A DNA stretch of 64,000 nt. Source: Excoecaria cochinchinensis (taxonomy: Eukaryota > Streptophyta > Magnoliopsida > Malpighiales > Euphorbiaceae). The notes below the pieces were generated by a model that was not told the DNA's origin, ran no database searches, and worked only from the letters and a program-made list of their open reading frames with translations. The translations under genes were made by a program, and so were the position numbers. The DNA lies in contig CANTUQ010000003.1 of NCBI GenBank assembly GCA_947683425.1, forward strand, positions 1,984,001 through 2,048,000, given 5' to 3'. This document shows positions 1 to 11,625 of this stretch, piece after piece; positions within the stretch are counted from its first letter, which is position 1, and every line of letters starts with the position of its first letter.

Positions 1-169
1 AAACAGTACGGATACATGTTATATGTAAAAAGGATTTACTATTACATGATTAAAAGTTTCTTTATTTTACATTTGGTTTTTTGTTTATACATGTGAATAT
101 GGATTTGTTATATGTGTTTGCCTGTGTGGCACTCCGGTATCCTTCCAACGGGGATGGCGCGGTGTTACA
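1..169 (+). repeat. 3' end of a long gypsy-type LTR (truncated by window edge)
   Basis: The stretch ends in GTGTGGCACTCCGG followed by GCGCGGTGTTACA, the same closing pattern as the solo LTR at 47908-52365 (GTGTGGCACTCC ... GGTGTTACA). It therefore looks like the 3' edge of another member of that LTR family, with the rest lying left of the window. No coding sequence is present. Confidence 0.6.
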
Positions 170-1171
170 TTATATTTCCTCAAAACAAAATGTAAAGTTT
201 TATTTCCCCCAAAAAAAAAAGAAATCAAAAAATACTTGAAAATTGAATCAAAATAAGATTTGAAGTTAAACTTATAGAACTCAAATTATTGGTTGAACAA
301 ATCTCCAATTAACTGATATAATCTAATTAGGCCTAAGTGAAAAGAATGGATAGAAAACACAATTAATTTTTTAAGATTCATTCGAGTAAATTACACTATA
401 AAATTACAAATTTCTACCTCTCAATCTCAAGAAATGAAAAATGGGCAATTCGTTAACAGCACTGCTTCATTGTATTAGCATTTTTGTGTCTTTGCAAATG
501 GAGATAGGAAGTGATAATACCTAAAACCTATTTACAATATATTCTGTGAGGAAAAGTTAGGAATTATTTGTTGTGGCTTTGACACCTATCACTATCTTTT
601 AATGTGTTTGTTGAAAGTGATGGTTTGAGCAATTATGAGATTATGTCTAAAATATTGGTATGACATGATGGAATTCAAACTGTCAGAAGTCCAATTGTCA
701 TTCTCTCATTATTATGAACATCAAAATTATATTTTTCGTTTGGTTTCTACTCCTTGTAATAAATTTTGAATCATTTATTTTGATATATGTGGGAATTTTG
801 AGCAAAAATATTTATTGAGTAGTCAGCTACAAATTAAAAGTTACGTTTCTTGGAGTGAATTCCCTAGTCGAAAGTTCAAGGGAATAGATAAGGCTTATAA
901 CTGAATTTTTGTCCAATTTGAGGTGACAAATTTGGCCCATTTTAAAAATTTCGCTCAAATCCAATAAAAAAAATTGAACCAAATCCAACTCAACTCAGAT
1001 GGACCCTATTATATTTTTACCTAGATGGGCATGTTTCATGTGACTCAATAGACATCAATTGCACTAAATGGGTTGGCATTACCTGCACCAAATAGGTTGA
1101 TATATCAAATTTATACCAACTATAATTCTTTTATCATAGTAAACATGCCCAGCCCAATCCCAACTCATCCC
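170..1171. other. AT-rich spacer without recognisable gene
   Basis: AT-rich sequence with only short ORFs. The last 250 bases contain degenerate CCAACTC/AACCAAATCC-type sequence that resembles the flank beyond 9494, so this is probably the left half of the pre-existing repeat into which the copia element inserted. The last five bases (1167-1171, ATCCC) form the left target-site duplication of that element. Confidence 0.5.
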
Positions 1172-2721
1172 TGTTAGTGGTTATGCCCTAGGCCAAACAT
1201 TTGGACCTTGATGTAATCATTACATTTTCATTTATATAATGGTTTTCTTCGCATTGATATTATTGGCATGTTACATTATTGTAATGTTTATGAATAATAG
1301 TGTTATTCATGTTGTCCCTAGTCATTTATCAATAAAGGGCATAAAGATAAATTAAGACTAGTATAGATTTGAATTGATAATCATGGGATGATTATATATG
1401 ATGATATAAATCAAATCTATAGGTACTTTCTAGAAAAAAAAGTACTGGATAGACCCACTGTAAGATCACTTCATGGGATAGTGTCATAAGTGATCTTATA
1501 ATAGATATGTTATTGAATCCTTTGACCTGAGGTTATCATAGTTTCCTACATAAGGATCATTATGTTTTGACATAATCAAACATTATCTTTAATCGGATAA
1601 TTATAAAGTTTATGATCGGACATAGTGAGAATTATGCAGAGGAAAGTGAATAATCAAGATGGAATTTGTCCCTCTCTAATGAGAGAGATATCTATTGGGC
1701 CCCTCGATAAGTAGGACTGTAAAATGCATGGCCGTGCTCGAATGAATTGATAGTGTCATCAATGTCATTTGAATTTATCAGTCTGCTTAGTGATCGAGAA
1801 ATTATATGTTTGAACAATTTAAGTTTGACATGGACCATGACTTATGTTCAAACAAGATATCGTGTGATAGAAGGATAATAACATGTTCTGTTATCAGATT
1901 AAAATCGGACTAACGATATTTATATTCTTTGGGTAGTCATAATGTCTTGCCAGAGACCAATTATGACTTGTGGGCTTATTATGAGATTAGGCCCACTGCC
2001 AACATAATATAAACCTATTGGGTCACACACTAAGACCAAATGAACAAAATGGATTTTAGGTTATTTCGGAATAAAATATAAATATGGGTATTTATATTTA
2101 ATTTCGAAATTACACATTTATATATATATATTTATCTACATATATATATCTCTTATTTTGAATATGAGATAATAATATGTATTAATATGATATTTTTTAT
2201 TATTTTGAATAAGAAATAAATATATATATATATATATAATGAAAATATCTCTTAATTTTGAATTAGAGATAATATCATTATTAAGTGTTTAAAACTTATT
2301 TTACAGGTATGTAGATACATGTTAATAAAAGAAGTCTAACCTAATAAAAACTCTAATTACGTTATTCTAAAGGAATAAGGATTAGAGTGGTAGTATTGTT
2401 CTTGATCAAAGAATAAGAAAGAAAAGAAAACCCAGCCACCGTTCTTCTTTGAGAAAGAAAGAAAAGAAAAATCCATTCGCACCCAAGGGAGCTAGCACCC
2501 CTGCAAACTTTTGTTCATCGGTTCATCGTGTGGATACCGATAGAGGACGTTCATGTTAAAGGCAGCGTCTTCAGTCCGAATTAAAGGAGTTAATTTCATT
2601 CTAAAGGTTAGTAATTCTTTATCTCTTCCTTTTTGAATCAATCGAAAATACTTGGATCCTGTTTCGGGTTTCAATTTTATTCCGCTGCGTTAATGTTGAA
2701 TTAATCCGTTGAAACCCAACA
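1172..2721 (+). repeat. 5' LTR of the copia element
   Basis: 1550-bp LTR with TG...CA ends. It aligns along its length with 7946-9493. Relative to the 3' LTR it has a shorter AT microsatellite near 2120-2150 and retains about 40 bp around 2415-2465 that the 3' copy lacks; the missing piece lies between two AAGAAAGAAAAGAAAA repeats, so deletion between direct repeats is likely. It is followed directly by ATCCC, matching the five bases before it, which is the pattern expected of a solo LTR. Confidence 0.93.
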
Positions 2722-2897
2722 ATCCCGACCTTACCCGAACCCGACCTACCTATCTCGGTCTGACTCGAACTCGATCCATCCTGATCTGAACCCAACCCAA
2801 ATTGAACTAGACCGGAATTTTATTTATGCAGACTGTACAGAAAAAAAACTTCAAATTTTAGGTAGGCCTTGCTCAAATTTGACCCATCCTGATTTGG
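2722..2897 (+). repeat. Displaced copy of the element's 3' genomic flank
   Basis: This 176-bp segment matches 9494-9670, the DNA immediately right of the 3' LTR, with few differences, up to the shared CCTGATTTGG. It occupies the place where the tRNA primer-binding site should be. Immediately after it the sequence changes to AGCGGGGCAGCC, which could be what is left just beyond a copia primer-binding site. Confidence 0.85.
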
Positions 2898-3974
2898 CCA
2901 GCGGGGCAGCCGTGCTACCTCTTCGTAGCGCCTTATATGTCGTTCATACTTATCACTCGATAATTTTAATATATCAATTTTTGAAATAAGGTATGTTATG
3001 CATGATATGAAAGTAAATATGATTTATTATGTTTATATATGATGTCTTTGCATGGTGCATAGCATGGCCAATTGAACTTTTTGTGGATGAATTTTATTTT
3101 ATCTATTTTAAGGGTTTGTAATTTTAAATACGACCTGTGTGTCGTTATTTTTATTGTAATCTTTATTCAATAGTTGTAGTAAAATATCTTTGTATTATTA
3201 TTGTAATGAAGACGAAGAGCAACAATGGAGATCAATCCAAATCCATGGCCATGGAGATGCAAGATGGAAGATTTTGATCAAGTCCATTTTTCACTCCTAG
3301 GATTGACCTTTGATCTTCATATTGGCTTATGAGGATCAATATAGATTTGGCCATGCTATGACACGGTTTTATATATATTATGCATATGTTCTTAGTATGT
3401 GATGCGATGAATGTTTATATATGTGTATGAGATGGCATGTATGAATTGGTGCATGTCGTATATAAATAATTAGACATCATAAGTTAAAATTAAATCCCTC
3501 ACCATAATTTTAAGTCATATGCCACCCATTATTAAAACACTTGTCAAGACTAAGATCACCAAAATGTGGGTTCTGCCAAAGCTAAGTGCATTAGGTTATC
3601 CTAGTAAGGCAAGATGAGTAATGGTGCTACTCATATGTTTAAAATGGTTAGACCAAATTAGGCTATCAAAACAGTTTTGGGCCTAAGGGCATAAGATGGG
3701 ATTATAACATGCCGGGACATATGATGTCAAAATCCCATAAATGATCTAAGAGTTATATAAGATATAATTGGTAAATGAGCTACCTACCTAAATAACTTAA
3801 CTTTAAGCGTCATGCCAAAGCTGACTTAGAGTTAAGTGAAATATGGATCTTAGCCCACTAAATTATTATAATTATTGTAATTATTAATGAGGGTTACTAT
3901 TTTAGTGGGAGTTTATAAGAAAACCTAAAATGAAATTGGTACTAATATAATTTTTCTTGCATGTTTGTAGATTA
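2898..3974 (+). other. Copia untranslated leader, primer-binding site lost
   Basis: AT-rich non-coding leader between the displaced flank and gag. No canonical copia primer-binding site (TGGTATCAGAGC) is present anywhere in it. No ORF of note. Confidence 0.6.
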
Positions 3975-4862
3975 ATGGCATCAAATAACACTTCTGCTAT
4001 GTCACTGCGATCTATTCTTGAGAAGGACAAACTTAAGGAAACTGGCACCAACTTCCTTGACTGGTTCAGAAACTTGAGAATTGTACTCAAGCAAGAAAGG
4101 AAGCTGTATGTGCTAGATGAGCCTATTCCCAATGAGCCACCTGCTGATGCCACAAGGGCAGTCAAAGACAAATACAAGAAACATGTTGATGATTCTGTGG
4201 ATGTTGGCTGTCTTATGTTGGCTACCATGGCTCCAGAGCTTCAGAAGCATCTGGAAAACATGGAGGCTTATGAGTTGAGTACTCATCTCAAGCAAACATT
4301 TCAACAGCAGGCTAGGCAAGAAAGGTATGAGACTACCAAAGCTTTGCATTCTTGCAAAATGGCTGAAGGTGCTTCAGTTAGCTCTCACGTTTTGAAAATG
4401 AAGGGCTATATTGATCACCTTGAGAGGCTTGGATTTCCCCTCAGTTTGGAACTGGCAACGAATTTGATCCTTAATTCATTGCCTGATACTTATGACCATT
4501 TTATCATGAACTACAACATGAATAATATGGAGAAATCAATAGCTGAGCTGCATGCCATGCTCAAAACAGCTGAGCAAAGCATAAGAAAAAAGCCTGGCCA
4601 TGTTCTGATGGTCAACAAAGGGAAAGGCATGAAAGTCAAGGGTAAGGCTAAGGCTAAGGCAAAAGTTGGTGGTAAGCCTAAGCCCAAACCCAAGCCCAAG
4701 GTTAAACCTCCAAAGGAAGGAGTTTGCTTCCACTGCAATGAACCTGGTCATTGGAAAAGGAATTGCAAGCTTTACTTGGAAGAATTAAAGAAGAAGAAGA
4801 GTGGTAAGACTACTTCTTCAGGTATTTATGTTATAGAAATTAACTTATCTACTTCTAATTCC
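3975..4862 (+). pseudogene. copia gag (capsid/nucleocapsid) portion of gag-pol
   Basis: The start is taken at 3975 (MASNNTSAM), since the frame upstream is leader-like. The about 296-residue product has the plant copia gag (UBN2-type) fold region, with NFLDWFRNLRIVL near residue 26 and LNSLPDTYDHFIMNYN near residue 165. A lysine-rich linker (KGKGMKVKGKAKAKAK) follows, then a CCHC zinc knuckle, C-x2-C-x4-H-x4-C (CFHCNEPGHWKRNC), near residue 251. Gag forms the virus-like particle and binds element RNA. The frame ends at a TAG (4863-4865) exactly before the protease motif. A single-base change could have created it from TGG, the usual Trp codon of this boundary, so this looks like a premature stop rather than a natural terminator. 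Confidence 0.9.
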
Positions 4863-4865
4863 TAG

Positions 4866-6212
4866 GTATTAGATACTGGATGTGGATCTCACATTTGTAC
4901 AAATGTGCAGGGACTCAAAAGGAGTAGGCAGCTGAAAAGGGGTGAAGTGGACCTACGAGTTGGAAATGGAGCAAAGGTTGCTGCTTTAGCTGTAGGATCT
5001 TATGAGTTGACTTTGCCCAATGGGCTTTTGTTAGTTTTGAACAATTGCTATTATGTTCCTAGTTTGAGTAGGAATATTATTTCAGCTTTAAGTTTGGATG
5101 ATGAAGGTTTTTCTTTTCTTATTAAGAATAAGAAATGTTTTATTTATTATGATGATATGCTTTATGGTATTGATGATTCATATTGTGGGCTTTATGTCCT
5201 AAACCTAGAAACAACCAATAATCATGATGTTTATAACATAACTACAAAGAAATACAAACTAAATGATTTAAATTCAACATATTTATGGCATTGTCGCCTT
5301 GGTCATATAAATGAGAAACGCATAGCTAAACTCCATTCAGATGGACTTTTGCAATCATTTGATTTTGAATCATTTGAAAATTGTGAATCTTGTTTATTGG
5401 GCAAGATGACAAAGGATCCTTTTACTGGACATAGTGAAAGGGACACTGACTTATTAGGCCTTGTACATTCTAATGTATGTGGCCCATTAAGCATAAATGC
5501 CAGGGGAGGATTTCATTACTTCATTACATTCACAGATGATTTCAGTAGATATGGCTATGTATATCTAATGAAACATAAACATGAATCATTTGAAATGTTT
5601 AGAACCTTTCAAAATGAAGTACAAAATCAACTTGGTAAAACTATTAAAGCACTTCGATCTGATCGAGGTGGTGAATATTTGAGCCAAGAGTTTGATAATC
5701 ATCTAAGAGATTGTGGAATTGTTTCACAATTAACTCCGCCAGGAACACCTCAATGGAATGGTGTATCTGAAAGGAGGAATCAAACTTTATTAGATATGGT
5801 TCGATCTATGATAAGTCAAACAGATCTTCCATTATCCTTTTGGGGTTATGCATGAGAAACAGCCGCATTCACTTTGAATCGAGTTCCATCTAAAGCTGTT
5901 GAAAAGACACCATATGAGATATGGACTGGGAAAATTCCTAATTTGTCTTTTCTAAAGATTTGGGGCTGTGAGGCTTATGTCAAACGACAGGTCTCAAATA
6001 AATTAGCACTAAAATTTGATAAATGTCTTTTTGTGGGATATCCTAAGGAAACTAAAGGATATTACTTTTATAATCCTTCTGAGAACAAAGTGTTTGTTGC
6101 TCGAAATGGTGTCTTTCTAGAAAAAGAATTTATTTCTAAAAGTGGGAGTAAAGTACAACTTGAAGAAATTCAAGAACCACAAGAAAACATTGAACCATTG
6201 GTGGAAACTCAA
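4866..6212 (+). pseudogene. copia protease and integrase portion of gag-pol, interrupted
   Basis: In frame with gag. The protease begins immediately after the stop, with LDTGCGSHICTN holding the aspartyl-protease D-T-G. The GAG-pre-integrase zinc motif follows (H and H in LWHCRLGH, paired cysteines in CESC near 5388). The integrase core has HSNVCGP near 5466, LRSDRGGEYLS near 5656 with the second catalytic Asp, and SERRNQTLLDMV near 5769 with the Glu. The first catalytic position, normally Asp in H-[ST]-D-V-C-G-P, is Asn (AAT at 5472-5474), which should abolish strand transfer. An in-frame TGA at 5853-5855 splits the integrase within the WGYA region. The C-terminal part (5856-6212) includes the GCxAYVK and FVGYPKETKGYYFYNP motifs and ends at TAA 6213-6215. 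Confidence 0.9.
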
Positions 6213-6215
6213 TAA

Positions 6216-7931
6216 ATTTCACAACCTGTTGTGGAACCTGTACCTGTTACACAAGTATCACGTAGATCTGATAGGATACGACTTCAACCCGAGAGATATG
6301 GATTTCTCGTGACAGATAGTCGTGAAGTAATGCTCATGGATCAAGATGAGCCTACTACCTATCAAGATGCCATGTCAGGTCCGGAATCTCAGAAATGGCT
6401 AGAAGCCATGAAGTCTGAGATGCAATCCATGTATGATAATCAAGTTTGGAACTTGATTGATCCACCTGAAGGAATTAAAACCATTGGGTGCAAATGGGTC
6501 TTCAAAAAGAAAACCGACATGGATGGCAAAGTAAATACCTTTAAAGCAAGACTTGTTGCAAAAGGATTCAAACAAACTCATGGTATTGACTATGATGAAA
6601 CATTTTCACCAGTCGCAATGCTTAAATCTATAAGAATTCTTATTGCCATTGCTGCATATTATGACTATGAGATATGGCAAATGGATGTCAAAACAGCGTT
6701 TCTTAATGGAAACTTACTTGAGGAAGTGTACATGACACAACCTGAGGGTTTTGTCCATCCTGAGAATTCTAAGAAGGTATGTAAGCTGCAACGGTCCATT
6801 TATGGATTGAAGCAAGCTTCTCGGAGCTGGAATCTTCGTTTTGATGAAATAGTCAAAGAGTTTGGGTTTATCAAAAATGAGGATGAACCTTGTGTATACA
6901 AGAAGGTTAGTGGGAGCGTTGTGATGTTTCTTGTGTTATATATCGATGACATATTACTCATTGGAAATGACATCCCTATCATGCAAAAGACAAAAGAATG
7001 GTTAAGGAAATCTTTTTCAATGAAAGATTTGGGCGAAGCTGCTTATATCCTTGGGATTAAGATCTATAGGGATAGATCTAAAAGGATAATTGGTCTGAGT
7101 CAAAGCACTTATATAGATAAGGTGCTAAATAGATTCAGTATGCAAAATTCCAAGAGACGATTTTTGCCAATGTCTCATGGTATTACTCTTAGCAAGACTC
7201 AATGTCCAATGACATCTGATGAGCGAGATCGCATGAGTATAATTCCTTATGCTTCGGCTATAGGATCAATCATGTATGCCATGTTATGCACTCGACCAGA
7301 TGTTTTGTATGCTTTGAGCATGACGAGCAGATACCAGTAAGATCCGCGTGAAAGTCATTGGACAACTGTTAAGAATATTCTTAAGTACTTAAGAAGAACT
7401 AAAGATGCATTCTTAATATATGGAGGATTGGAAGATGAGCTAGTAATAAATGGTTATACAGATACAAGCTTCCAATCTGACAGAGATGATTTTAGATCGC
7501 AGTCAGGGTATGTGTTTGTGTTAAATGGAGGTACTGTAAACTGGAAAAGTTCTAAACAAAGCACTGTCGCTGATTCTACAACAGAAGTTGAGTATATAGC
7601 AGCCTCAGATGCAGCTAAAGAAGAAGTATGGATCAAGAAATTCATTGCTGAATTGGGAGTAGTACCTAGTATCAGCAATCCTGTGGATCTTTATTGTCAC
7701 AACAATGGTGCTATTGCACAGGCTAAGGAGCGTAGATCTCACGAGAGATCAAAACATATACTCAGGCGTTTTCATCTCAATCGAGAAATAATTCAGAGAG
7801 GAGACGTCAAAATATGCAGAGTACCTACTGGTGATAACATCACCGATGCACTTACCAAAGCTCTCCCACAAGCCAAACATGATGGACATACTAGGTCAAT
7901 GGGTATTAGATATATGTATGATTGGGCCTAG
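6216..7931 (+). pseudogene. copia reverse transcriptase and RNase H portion of gag-pol
   Basis: In frame with the preceding pieces. Reverse transcriptase motifs run in order: the W-MKSEM start region, GCKWVFK, KARLVAKGF, the catalytic-Asp motif QMDVKTAFLNG, SIYGLKQASR, and YIDDILL (the YxDD box, 6940-6960). A TAA at 7338-7340 interrupts the frame within the connection region after TSRYQ. RNase H follows with GYTDTSF, STTEVEYIAAS, and LYCHNNGAIAQ near 7689-7720. In this family that last position is usually an Asp; here it is His (CAC, 7698-7700), a likely inactivating change. The frame closes at TAG 7929-7931, a few bases before the polypurine tract. Roles: cDNA synthesis and RNA-strand removal. 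Confidence 0.92.
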
Positions 7932-7934
7932 TGC

Positions 7935-7945
7935 AAGTGGGAGAT
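7935..7945 (+). promoter_or_regulatory. Copia polypurine tract
   Basis: AAGTGGGAGAT sits directly upstream of the 3' LTR start (TGTTAG). This is the usual plus-strand primer position and sequence type in plant copia elements. Confidence 0.85.
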
Positions 7946-8889
7946 TGTTAGTGGTTATGCCCTAGGCCAAACATTTGGACCTTGATGCAATCATTACATT
8001 TTCATTTATATAATGGTTTTCTTCGCATTGATATTATTAGCATGTTACATTATTGTAATGTTTATGAATAACAATGTTATCCATGTTGTCCCTAGTCATT
8101 TATCAATAAAGGGCATAAAGATAAATTAAGACTAGTATAGATTTGAATTGATAATCATGGGATGATTATATATGATGATATAAATCAAATCTACAGGTAC
8201 TTGCTAGAGAACAAAGTACTGGATAGACCCACTGTAAGATCACTTCATGGGATAGTGTCATAAGTGATCTTATAATAGATATGTTATTGAATCCTTTGAC
8301 CTGAGGTTATCATAGTTTCCTACATAAGGATCATTATGTTTTGACATAATCAAACGTTATCTTTAATCGAATAATTATAAAGTTTATGATCGAACATAGT
8401 GAGAATTATGCGGAGGAAAGTGAATAATCAAGATGGAATTTGTCCCTCTCTAATGAAAGAGATATCTATTGGGCCCCTCGATAAGTAGGACTGTAAAATG
8501 CATGGCCGTGCTCGAATGAATTGATAGTGTCATCAATGTCATTTGAATTTATCAGTCTGCTTAGTGATCGAGAAATTATATGTTTGAACAATTTAAGTTT
8601 GACATGGACCATGACTTATGTTCAAACAAGATATCGTGTGATAAAAGGATAATAACATGTTCTGTTGTCAGGTTAAAATCAGACTAACGATATTTATATT
8701 ATTTGGGTAGTCATAATGTCTTGCTAAAGACGAATTATGACTTGTGGGCTTATTATGAGGTTAGGCCCACTGCCAACATAATATAAACCTATTGGGTCAC
8801 ACACTAAGACCAAATGAACAAAATGGATTTTAGGTTATTTCGGAATAAAATATAAATATGGGTATTTATATTTAATTTTGAAATTACAC

Positions 8890-8943
<54 letters not shown>

Positions 8944-9493
8944 CTACATATATATATATCTCTTATTTTTAATATGAGATAATAATATGTATTAATATGA
9001 TATTTTTTATTATTTTGAATAAGAAATAAATAAATATATATATATATATAATGAAAATATCTCTTAATTTTGAATTAGAGATAATATCATCATTAAGTGT
9101 TTAAAACTTATTTTACAGGTATGTAGATACATGTTAATAAAAGAAGTCTAACCTAATAAAAACTCTAATTACGTTATTCTAAAGGAATAAGGATTAGAGT
9201 GGCAGTATTGTTCTTGATTAGAGAATAAGAAAGAAAAGAAAAATCCATTCGCACCCAAGGGAGCTAGCACCCCTGCGAACTTTTGTTCATCGGTTCGTCG
9301 TGTGGATACCGATAGAGGACGTTCGTGTTAAAGGCAGCGTCTTCAGTCCGAATTAAAGGAGTTAATTTCATTCTAAAGGTTAGTAATTCTTTATCTCTTC
9401 CTTTTTGAATCAATCGAAAATACTTGGATCCTGTTTTGGGTTTCAATTTTATTCCGCTGCGTTAATGTTGAATTAATCCGTTGAAACCCAACA
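7946..9493 (+). repeat. 3' LTR of the copia element
   Basis: 1548-bp LTR with TG...CA ends, matching 1172-2721. It contains an expanded AT dinucleotide run (about 8897-8939) absent from the 5' copy and lacks about 40 bp near the purine-rich GAAAGAAAAG stretch. The following bases ATCCT are the right target-site duplication with one change. Confidence 0.93.
8897..8939. repeat. (AT)n microsatellite inside the 3' LTR
   Basis: About 21 uninterrupted TA units. The equivalent site in the 5' LTR (near 2120) has only about five units, so the expansion arose after insertion. Confidence 0.9.
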
Positions 9494-9940
9494 ATCCTGA
9501 CCTTACCCGAACCCGACCTACCTATCTCGGTCAGACTCGAACTCGATCCATCCTGATCTGAACCCAACCCAAACTGAACTAGACCTGAATTTTATTTATG
9601 CAGAACTGTACAGAAAAATAACTTCAAATTTTAGGTAGGCCTTGCTCAAATTTGACCCATCCTGATTTGGACTAAACTCAATTCATCCTAATTTAAACCC
9701 GGTCCATCTCGAAATAGGTCTAGATTTTTTTTATGCATAATTGTATAAAAAAAATCTTCAAATTTCTTTTAGGTTCAGCCCTAATCTGACCCATCCCTGA
9801 CTCGACTCGAACTCGACTAGACTGACCTAATCTCAGCCCGTACCAAATCAGTCCAATACATCTCGAAATAGGCCTATATTTTATTTATGCAGTCTTGTGC
9901 GAAAAAAACTTTTAAATTCTTGTTAGGCCTCGCTCAAACT
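9494..9940. repeat. Degenerate dispersed repeat, about three units
   Basis: Three diverged units of roughly 130-155 bp, each with TTTTATTTATGCA, a run of A and CTTCAAATTT, then a GACCC/AACCCGACC-type segment (units near 9588, 9722 and 9878). The first unit is the source of the segment displaced to 2722-2897. No protein is supported. Confidence 0.6.
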
Positions 9941-11625
9941 GGCATCTCGATATGAGTGATCTTATTTTTTGCTTTTCGAAGCTTTAGCGTGAGCACTTGT
10001 TGAGAAAAAGTCTTCATGTAAGGGCATCTTATAATCTTCACAACATCTAGATATGGGAAATTGAAGGCATAATTACTTGTACATAAACTTGTAAGGATCA
10101 GTAGATCATCAAGCTTCAAGCATTCTAATTAATTGAAACCAATCACATCTTCACTTCCATTAGATTCAACCTCAACTATTTCTTGCATTATTTTGCATTG
10201 GCTAATAATCATTGTTCTGAGTAGCACAAGACTCTTAGCTATTGAGATAGTCATCAGATTTATCATTTTTCTTCCTTTATCATTTGTAGGATCTTTGTCC
10301 TTGACGGTGAGGAAATTAAATCCTTTAAGTTTGGACAATCGAATATCCTAATCTATTTCAATGAAGGGCATTCCAAAATGCCAATTCCTGAGTATAAACT
10401 TGATAATTTGGGAAAACATTTGAGGTCTATGGATTCTAGTGATGGAAGAATCATCATATTAGCTAATGCTCTCCTTTCCTCTTTTTCCTTTGCTTTTATT
10501 ATCATTTCCATCATCTTGCAATTTTTTACCATTATCTATTTGAGTTCAATAAGGCATGATGCCACTAATGGAGTAAATGCATATTTCAAGCTGCTCCAAT
10601 TGTCCAATTCAAGCACCTCAAGTTGGCTAAAATCTAAAATTCCCATAGGAGCTTTGTTCCATGATTGGGTCAGCATTGGTAGATCTATTAAGTGCAATTC
10701 CTATAATTGTCATAGCAAACTAGTAAATGATATGGCTTTCAAGTTAAATACTACTCGAACTTTGTCAAAGTCTATTAATTTATCCTTCTAATATGGTGCA
10801 TTAACTGTAGTTGAATGGATGACATAGTTTTTGAGGATGATGAACTTCTAATATTTATCGTCCCCTTTCAATTCGAAAAGAAAAATAAGAAAATCTCGTA
10901 AGGACAAAGAATATTATGAAAAATAAGAAAATCCAAAAATAACCAATGAATACACACCTGTATTGTGAATATAGATGCTATGGTTGCATTCAAATTTCCT
11001 TCCTAGTCTTGTTCACTCATTTTTGTTCGTACTCCTTATAGTTTTAGTGTGATTAAATTTCCTTGTGAGAAAATCGCCATGAATAATCCTTTGCAGTTAA
11101 CGATTAATAATTCTAACAAGAATGGAAAATGGAAAGTGCAATTATTCCTTAAGCAAAAGCTGTTAAGATTAGATAACCTATCAAACTCCAAATATGTCAA
11201 TTGTTTGAAAGTAATCTCATGCTCTGCATCAACTCTATCATCAGCCACAGATTTTTGAAAGAAACTGAGGGTAACAACCATAAAATATTAGAGTCTTAAA
11301 ACATTCAGAAGAAATAAAGGTGCCTTCCTTCCAAATATACTACAAGAAGTACAATTTGCTTAACTGCAAGCATTCTAGTCATACAATTATATACACACAA
11401 TGTTTTTCCTCGCCAACTTCTCTTTCATTGTCTAACCAGAATAATTCTTCCAAATCAACTTATGCATTGTTAAAGACAATTTTTTTCGAGGAGCATAATA
11501 GTTTAAGGAAACCATAAACTTTCACACAAGTTTTTACATCACATAAATCATTCACTTCAATCACTTTCAATTTAGAAAAGCTACTCCTTGGAAACTCACT
11601 AAACTTATCTTCATCCAATTAATGC
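9934..11625 (-). pseudogene. CC-NBS-LRR resistance gene relic, C-terminal LRR region
   Basis: Minus-strand translation in several frames shows the leucine-rich-repeat signatures of the RPS2/At4g27190-like CC-NBS-LRR class. Examples are LTSLCTSNYAFNFPYLDVV with RCPYMKTFSQ (9934-10119), INLMTISIAKSLVLLRTM with CKIMQEIVEVE (10129-10338), a CPSLK...IRIFDCPNLKDL-like unit and LEVLELDNWSSLK-like unit (about 10300-10770), and ITFKQLTYLEFDRLSNLNSFC with FHFPFLLELLIVNCKG (11036-11281). A further FPRSSFSKLKVIEVNDLCDV-like unit lies near 11540-11610. In functional relatives this region senses pathogen effectors in the cytoplasm. Here frameshifts and stops break it throughout, and no NB-ARC (P-loop, GLPL, MHD) sequence is visible, so it is a truncated pseudogene. 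The long plus-strand ORF at 10378-10791 is its antisense shadow. Confidence 0.75.

Larger units (their letters stand above)
1172..9493 (+). mobile_element. Ty1/copia LTR retrotransposon, nearly full length, inactive
   Basis: Two closely similar LTRs, starting TGTTAGTGGTTATGCC and ending AACCCAACA, flank a plus-strand gag-pol in the copia order gag, protease, integrase, reverse transcriptase, RNase H. A polypurine tract (AAGTGGGAGAT) abuts the 3' LTR. Target-site duplication is ATCCC on the left and ATCCT on the right, one mismatch. The coding frame is continuous over about 1,319 codons but carries four in-frame stops, and the primer-binding site is missing because about 176 bp of 3'-flank sequence lies after the 5' LTR. 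I do not assign it to a named copia lineage. It is a disabled copy of moderate age, since the LTRs differ by scattered substitutions and two length changes. Confidence 0.95.

Noticed and set aside
1172..2897. Treating 2722-2897 as part of the copia LTR (a 1726-bp LTR)
   Set aside because: The TG...CA termini and the ATCCC duplication fit ends at 2721 and 9493, and the extra segment continues as ordinary repeat DNA beyond the 3' LTR.
10378..10791. 137-residue plus-strand ORF with a hydrophobic stretch
   Set aside because: It is the antisense of LRR units that make sense on the minus strand.
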